A stretch of 64,000 bases of DNA from Haematococcus lacustris (Eukaryota; Chlorophyta; Chlorophyceae; Chlamydomonadales; Haematococcaceae). Shown here one piece after another: positions 58,482 through 64,000 of this stretch (position 1 is its first letter; the number at the start of each line of letters is the position of its first letter). A model generated the notes under the pieces. That model searched no databases, was not told the origin of the DNA, and saw only the letters and a program-made list of their open reading frames with translations. A program made the position numbers and the translations under genes. Where the stretch lies: NCBI GenBank assembly GCA_030144725.1, contig JASKMD010000026.1, positions 8,460,100-8,524,099 of the forward strand, in the 5' to 3' direction.

Positions 58482-61388
58482 CTACCGCTGCCACTTGCGC
58501 CGCCACTTGCGCAACAGGGCCTTGTCAGGCAGGTACACCCACTGCTGGCCTGGCTGGCCTGGCTTTGGCATGGCTGGGCGGCCATCCCAGTAGCACAGCT
58601 CAGTGGGGCGTGGTCCTGGGCCAACTGCGCAGCGGCGGATGTTTAGCGCGGCTGACACGTCCCGGTCATAGAACCTGCACATGGTGTGGGAGATGCATGA
58701 AGTCAAGCCATGTGCCATGTCATGTGTCATTTCATGTGGGATATGTTGCAGTGTCTGGTCAGTGCTTACCTGATGTTGTGGCTTGTTGAGCTCATCAAGC
58801 CCCTGACTTGGGATCGCTTTGCCTCGCTGTACACTGGCCGCAGCCACCTGCATGGACACATGGGGCAATGCACATTTGTAAGATTCATTCCTTACCTTCC
58901 CAATGTTGACCCTACCCAGCCACCTTGACTCCACCACCTCCTAGCACTACCCTGACCCAACGACCATCACCCACTGACCCTCTCACCTGAAGGACTCTGG
59001 CGGCTGTCCTGGGAGGGCCTCACTGGGGCTGCTGTAGGCTGAGCTGACCCGGCTGGTGCGGAACTCCTCCACCAGCACCACACGCCCTGCCCCGAATTGC
59101 TTCACTGCCTCCTTCCGCATCTGGCTGACTGGGACACCCCTGCAGCCAATGCTGCCGCTGCCGCTGAAGCTAGCTGCCCCATAGGCCAGGGCCAGGATGC
59201 GGTCCGGCCACCGCTTCTGTGCCTGCTTCTTGACCTGCATCCACACATGGTACAGCACACAGTGGCACACATGTGTAAGGTCGGGTATACCAGCAGCAAC
59301 AGAGGCAGCAACAGGAGCAACAGCAGCTGGCCAGGTGAGCTGACTGTGGTTGGCTGCTGCTACTGGGCCTTACCTTGGCCCAGAACGAAGCCACCACGCG
59401 CATCTTGCCACAGTACAGCCTGAACTTGGCGTTGGCCCAGCGCTTCTTTGAAACCTCGGCCCACATGGCGTCGTACGTCGCCAGGACTGTGTTGGCGAAC
59501 CGCCGGTACGAGGCCAGCGAGCTGGGCTTGCTGCTGACCCGCGACAGGGCTGTGAGCTGCGGCTTCACCTTGGCCAGCCACGTCTTGGTCGCCTGGGCCT
59601 GCCGCGTAATGCCGCTGTCCCGGTAGTACTGACCGGCTGTAAGCTTCAAGTGCCACACAGACACTACTGTGCCGGCAGCGCTGCGCTCCTCGTGCGCCAC
59701 TGTGGCCATGTTGGTTTTGCCGGGGTCCACGCCCAGCCACTCCGCGTGAAGATGGGCCAGCGGGTTGACTGCGCCCAAGCCCCTGCCCATCCGCGGCAGC
59801 TCTGCGGGTGGAGCTGCAGGCTTGGGCCGCAGGAACATCACGCTGATGGCGACTCCATCGGTGTGCACGATTTGCGCGAAGTTGTGCTTGGGGCTAGCGA
59901 GCTTCTGGCGGCGAGGGTCAGGCAGCAATGCATCCCATCGGTTTGCCACCTGTAGCCACCATATGCACATACCAAGGCACTTCATTAGCTTGTGTGGGCT
60001 CACAAGGCAGGCACAAGGCAGCTGACTGCAGGCTCACAAGGCATGTGACAGCACACATGGCAGCTGACGGAGCACCAGAGGACTGACTAGCACCTGACTG
60101 CAAGGAGCACTCACGTGGCTGTCTTTGGGCCCTGCAATGAAGTTGCCCGGCACCGCTGGGTCAGGTAGGGCACCGTTCCTGAACTTCTTCAAGGAGGTGA
60201 CCCCCTCCTCCGTCAGCACCCCCAGCATGCCGGCGTCATGCATCATGCCGTACAGGCCCCTGGTGTCGATGAAGACATGCCGAGCCTGGCACTTGCTGGT
60301 GGGGGTGAGGGCATAGGGTGTGGGGGGGCGGGGGGGCCTTGGCAGCAGCCCTGGGTTGGTGAGCTCAGCCTGCTGCCAGGGCACCATATCCAGCTGCCAG
60401 GCTGCCATGGCTGCCTCCATCTCTCTGGTAGTGTGCACCGCATGGCGCAGCAGCCGGCCCCGGTTGACTGGATCCTCCACCCAATCATCATTCACCAGCT
60501 CCCCCTCCTCAAGCCCCAGCAGGCCCCGTTGCAAAGCCACCTCAGCCTGCATGGCTGGAGTCGGCACCACCCCACCCTGCTCCAGCAGCCAGCTGACGTC
60601 TAGGCCGCACACCATGCGGCGCACATAGGTGCACTCCCGCTTTGACCAGGCTGGCAGGTGCCCACCACCCACCCCCCAGAATCCAAATCTGCGCCGGTGT
60701 TCCTCAGTGCCCACCAGGACCTTAGCCCCAGCGAGGGACACTGACTTCTTGAGCCTGCCAGCGAAGAGCAGGGTGAGCATGTTGCTGAAAGCTATCTCCA
60801 GCTGCTTCCCGACGTGGTCCACCATGTTAGTGTCAGACAGGTGGCGGGGGATTGCTGCGAGGCGGGCGCGAAGGTCAGGGTGCGCTGCCAGCACGGCAGC
60901 CACTGCCGCGTTTGGCTGAGTGTTCGCGCCGTTTCCGGGCGGGCCGCGGCACAGCTGCAGGAACAGGTTCCGGCAGCTCAGGTCCGGGATGGCTGCCTGG
61001 GAGACAGGGATGTCTGTGTACACGGGCTGTTCGTGCAGGCCCAGCGGGTCGGCTACGCGAATGGTAAACAAGCCGCGCACGAGTAAGCCCAACAGCAGGC
61101 TGGCGAGCACCCCACGCTCGCTGATGGCCTCCACTCGTGGCTGCACAGCGTCGTCCAGAAAGGCATCCCAAAGCTCTTGCGGGAGGTGGTCGATGAGGTG
61201 GGCTATCTTACACTTCCTGCCGTGGTATGGGTTATCCCTATCGCGGGCAGCTCGGGCCTCTCCGGAGGTCTTTCTATTTCGCTGCGCTTCGGTGAGGTCC
61301 GGCTGTAGTGCCTCGTCGCGGTCCTCAATGTCACTGTCGAGGTCCTCCGGCACTGGCCTAGTCACCGTCCGTCTTTTTTTTTAGCCAT
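58482..61388 (-). CDS. Fanzor RNA-guided nuclease homologue, copy A
   Basis: Fanzors are eukaryotic TnpB relatives that cut DNA with an element-encoded RNA. Exons: 60115-61388, 59374-59949, 58987-59234, 58770-58847, 58482-58674; phase holds, 781 residues from codon 61365. RuvC-I: WLGVDPGKTNMATVAH (Asp about 492). RuvC-II: VLVEEFRTSR (Glu about 666). RuvC-III: RFYDRDVSAALNIRR (Asp about 723). All three catalytic acids are present. WLRPVYSEAKRSQVRGLM and an upstream VHTDGVAISV block match Chlamydomonas-type Fanzors as I know them. The TnpB zinc ribbon is degenerate: both CxxC pairs are missing. Exon 1 (417 residues) would hold the WED/REC part. The only ATG (61388) is separated from the long frame by a nine-A run; in the sequence as given the frames do not match by one base. 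With one more A the start would read MAKKKRRTVTRP, a basic nuclear-localisation-like tail. Confidence 0.85.
61374..61382 (-). other. A9 homopolymer causing an apparent frameshift at the Fanzor start
   Basis: Nine T on the plus strand (A on the sense strand) follow ATG-GCT. As written, the ATG frame ends at TGA after eight codons, while the 417-codon frame is shifted by one base. This may be a homopolymer sequencing error, a real inactivating deletion or a slippage site. Confidence 0.8.
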
Positions 61389-61880
61389 AGAAACCAAGAG
61401 CGTGAAGCCATCACAAATACTAGAAAAATTGTCAGGTTTGTTCGTTACCTTTATATCTACCTATAATCTACCTGACCTACAAGCTCACCTATCTTAATCT
61501 ACCTGACCTACAGGGTGGCCAGGTCAGGGTCGGGTCAGGGTGAGGATCAGGTAGCAGGTGGGTTGGGGGTCAGGAATATACCTTTCCTATGTGCCGCTGT
61601 GCCGCGCCTTATACGACTGCAGAGCCCCATGCTGACAGGGTCACCTGGGCCAAGAAGGCTGCCAGGCCTGATGATGCCTGTGGGTCCTGCAAGGCCACCT
61701 GGCCCCAACGCCCTGCCAGGGCCAGCAATGCCACCTGGCAGGCTGATGACGCAGTTCACCTCATCCCTTGGCCCATCAGGCCGTGACTTGAACTTGTCAA
61801 TGCTGCCAGTCACGTTGTGAACACAGTCCGGGGCACTTCAGGTCAGTCCAAGGCAGCCCCCTTGTCCCTCACTAGGGCCT

Positions 61881-61962
61881 CCATTTGAGCCGGACCAGTA
61901 GTGGCCACTAGCAGTCACTAGCGGGAATGTACTAGTGGGCAATAGTGGCCCGACTTAAATGG
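61881..61962 (-). ncRNA. Candidate guide-RNA hairpin, unit B
   Basis: The counterpart of the hairpin at 57656-57735. The outer stem is CCATTTGAG with CTTAAATGG, one change that is a G-U pair on the plus strand and an A-C mismatch on the Fanzor sense strand. The inner loop has a GTCACTAG/GCAATAG variant. The role is inferred. Confidence 0.35.
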
Positions 61963-62703
61963 TGTTATTGGGCTGTGTGGAGTAAACCCAGTGCACATGG
62001 CACATGAGCGCCTGCCACCTGCCCCCTGACCCCTGAGGGCTATTGTGTAGAGTCGGCATGTCAAAACATGCACTAATGTAAGCTGATGACAGCCTTCCTG
62101 TGAGCCAGGTTCTGCCAGGCCAGCCAGCCCGAGCCTATCGGCAGTCCAAGGCAGTCCAGGGGAAGGCAAGGCAGGGGTTGGGATGCACCTTGCCTGGTTT
62201 CTCACATGTATGGCTGCCTTGTCGAGCTGTGGTGCACTTCTAGGAGTACGCACTAGCGCAGGTGTGTAGGTGGGTGGGGGGATGGCAGGGGCGGCGGAGC
62301 ACTCGCCTGCCGGGTCTGTTCACGAAAAGTTCTACTGGGCCAGCGATCACGTCCGCGGACAAACCTGTCGAGGCAGTAGAGGCAGCTGACACGAAGGTGC
62401 TTGAACTGCGCACTACATCCCCGCAGCTGTTTGGCTTACCTAACACTAGCAAGGAGACCAAGTTTTGGTCCCTACAGCCCTCATGCAACTCATGAGTTGT
62501 AATCAAACACAGGCTGCGAGATCGCTGTTGTAAAGGCTACTGATAGTGTGCCTAGTGCCCACTTCAGCTCAGCCTTCTGGTGTGTGTGCCTCCAGGGCTA
62601 CTACTAGCAAGAGCTCTACCCTACTCTATAGCTCTCACTCACACACATCCCCTTTGTGAGGGGCTCAATAATTTGTTTTCTTGGATTGTCTTGCTCCTGC
62701 TGG

Positions 62704-64000
62704 CTACCGCTGCCACTTGCGCCGCCACTTGCGCAACAGGGCCTTGTCAGGCAGGTACACCCACTGCTGGCCTGGCTGGCCTGGCTTTGGCATGGCTGGG
62801 CGGCCATCCCAGTAGCACAGCTCAGTGGGGCGTGGTCCTGGGCCAACTGCGCAGCGGCGGATGTTTAGCGCGGCTGACACGTCCCGGTGATAGAACCTGC
62901 ACATGGTGTGGGAGATGCATGAAGTCAAGCCATGTGCCATGTCATGTGTCATTTCATGTGGGATATGTTGCAGTGTCTGGTCAGTGCTTACCTGATGTTG
63001 TGGCTTGTTGAGCTCATCAAGCCCCTGACTTGGGATCGCTTCGCCTCGCTGTACACTGGCCGCAGCCACCTGCATGGACACATGGGGCAATGCACATTTG
63101 TAAGATTCATTCCTTACCTTCCCAATGTTGACCCTACCCAGCCACCTTGACTCCACCACCTCCTAGCACTACCCTGACCCAACGACCATCACCCACTGAC
63201 CCTCTCACCTGAAGGACTCTGGCGGCTGTCCTGGGAGGGCCTCACTGGGGCTGCTGTAGGCTGAGCTGACCCGGCTGGTGCGGAACTCCTCCACCAGCAC
63301 CACACGCCCTGCCCCGAATTGCTTCACTGCCTCCTTCCGCATCTGGCTGACTGGGACACCCCTGCAGCCAATGCTGCCGCTGCCGCTGAAGCTAGCTGCC
63401 CCATAGGCCAGGGCCAGGATGCGGTCCGGCCACCGCTTCTGTGCCTGCTTCTTGACCTGCATCCACACATGGTACAGCACACAGTGGCACACATGTGTAA
63501 GGTCGGGTATACCAGCAGCAACAGAGGCAGCAACAGGAGCAACAGCAGCTGGCCAGGTGAGCTGACTGTGGTTGGCTGCTGCTACTGGGCCTTACCTTGG
63601 CCCAGAACGAAGCCACCACGCGCATCTTGCCACAGTACAGCCTGAACCTGGCGTTGGCCCAGCGCTTCTTTGAGACCTCGGCCCACATGGCGTCGTACGT
63701 CGCCAGGACTGTGTTGGCGAACCGCCGGTACGAGGCCAGCGAGCTGGGCTTGCTGCTGACCCGCGACAGGGCTGTGAGCTGCGGCTTCACCTTGGCCAGC
63801 CACGTCTTGGTCGCCTGGGCCTGCCGCGTAATGCCGCTGTCCCGGTAGTACTGACCGGCTGTAAGCTTCCAGTGCCGCACAGACACTACTGTGCCGGCAG
63901 CGCTGCGCTCCTCGTGCGCCACTGTGGCCATGTTGGTTTTGCCGGGGTCCACGCCCAGCCACTCCGCGTGAAGATGGGCCAGCGGGTTGACTGCGCCCAA
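62704..64000 (-). CDS. Fanzor RNA-guided nuclease homologue, copy B (5' part beyond window)
   Basis: Exons 62704-62896, 62992-63069, 63209-63456 and 63596 to beyond 64000 match copy A at an offset of 4222. RuvC-I (VDPGKTN), RuvC-II (VEEFRTSR) and RuvC-III (RDVSAALNI) are all present. Differences from A that I can read: His for Asp two residues before the RuvC-III catalytic Asp (FYHRD against FYDRD), Arg for Lys in ANARFRLYC, and VSVRHWKLTAG against VSVWHLKLTAG. Other changes are silent. The N-terminal exon lies outside the window, so whether copy B has an intact start is unknown. Confidence 0.85.

Larger units (their letters stand above)
56665..61512 (-). mobile_element. Fanzor-bearing unit A
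   Basis: The unit begins at CAGGGTGGCCAG (56665), a point shared exactly with the start of unit B (61511), and ends where unit B starts, so A and B are head-to-tail. It contains the 3' noncoding region (56665-58481), the Fanzor gene (58482-61388) and a short 5' flank. Offsets to unit B are 4846 bases at the left tip and 4222 from 57418 on, so A carries about 624 extra bases (56796-57417). No terminal inverted repeats or target duplication could be fixed; unit B is cut by the window end. Confidence 0.7.
61511..64000 (-). mobile_element. Fanzor-bearing unit B (cut by window end)
   Basis: Collinear with unit A: 61511-61641 matches 56665-56795 and 61642-64000 matches 57418-59778 at an offset of 4222. 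Differences are scattered point changes and a few indels in the noncoding part. The unit continues beyond 64000. Confidence 0.85.

Noticed and set aside
61365..61367. GTG as start codon of Fanzor copy A
   Set aside because: Nuclear genes rarely initiate at GTG; the nearby ATG followed by A9 is a better explanation.

Overview
This 64-kb window is eukaryotic nuclear DNA from a chlorophycean green alga of the Chlamydomonadales type; Haematococcus-like is my best guess, inferred from composition and repeat style rather than proven. The supporting signs are very high GC, genes broken into many short GT-AG exons, introns packed with G/C-rich micro- and minisatellites, plastid-pathway genes of plant type, and Fanzor-family genes of the kind known from Chlamydomonas relatives. 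A 500-N assembly gap lies at 39253-39752.

Host genes, left to right: an unrecognised 3-exon gene (163-2359, minus); a 15-exon co-chaperone joining a J domain, a Cys-rich finger and two CS/p23-like domains (6378-13249, plus); plastid dihydrodipicolinate reductase of lysine synthesis (15973-17168, plus); MPBQ methyltransferase VTE3 of tocopherol/plastoquinone synthesis (22199-26106, plus); an RBX/ROC RING-H2 protein of cullin ligases (30203-30907, minus); the proteasome activator PA200/PSME4 (34848-42482, minus, interrupted by the gap); actin-related protein ARP2 (43821-48755, minus); and a fasciclin (FAS1) domain gene (54845-56385, minus, 5' end unresolved). The exon models of the J/CS gene, VTE3, ARP2 and DapB keep phase from start to stop.

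Mobile DNA fills most of the rest: a foldback element (13790-15810); a hAT element with TIRs and a perfect 8-bp target duplication (18410-21549); a 153-bp MITE (21691-21843); a TIR element with a DDE-like ORF (26540-29231); and a 451-bp hAT-type MITE (48952-49402). A possible further TIR element is at 4313-5115.

The most notable content is at the right end. Two nearly identical head-to-tail genes (58482-61388 and 62704 to beyond 64000, both minus) encode Fanzor proteins, the eukaryotic relatives of TnpB/Cas12 that act as RNA-guided nucleases. All three RuvC acidic motifs are readable. The 3' noncoding segment holds a conserved hairpin that is a candidate guide-RNA scaffold, present in a third copy at 42.9 kb. 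Decayed Fanzor relics of at least one other lineage lie at 50.57-51.04 kb (minus) and 51.88-52.71 kb (plus). The window therefore records several rounds of Fanzor amplification.
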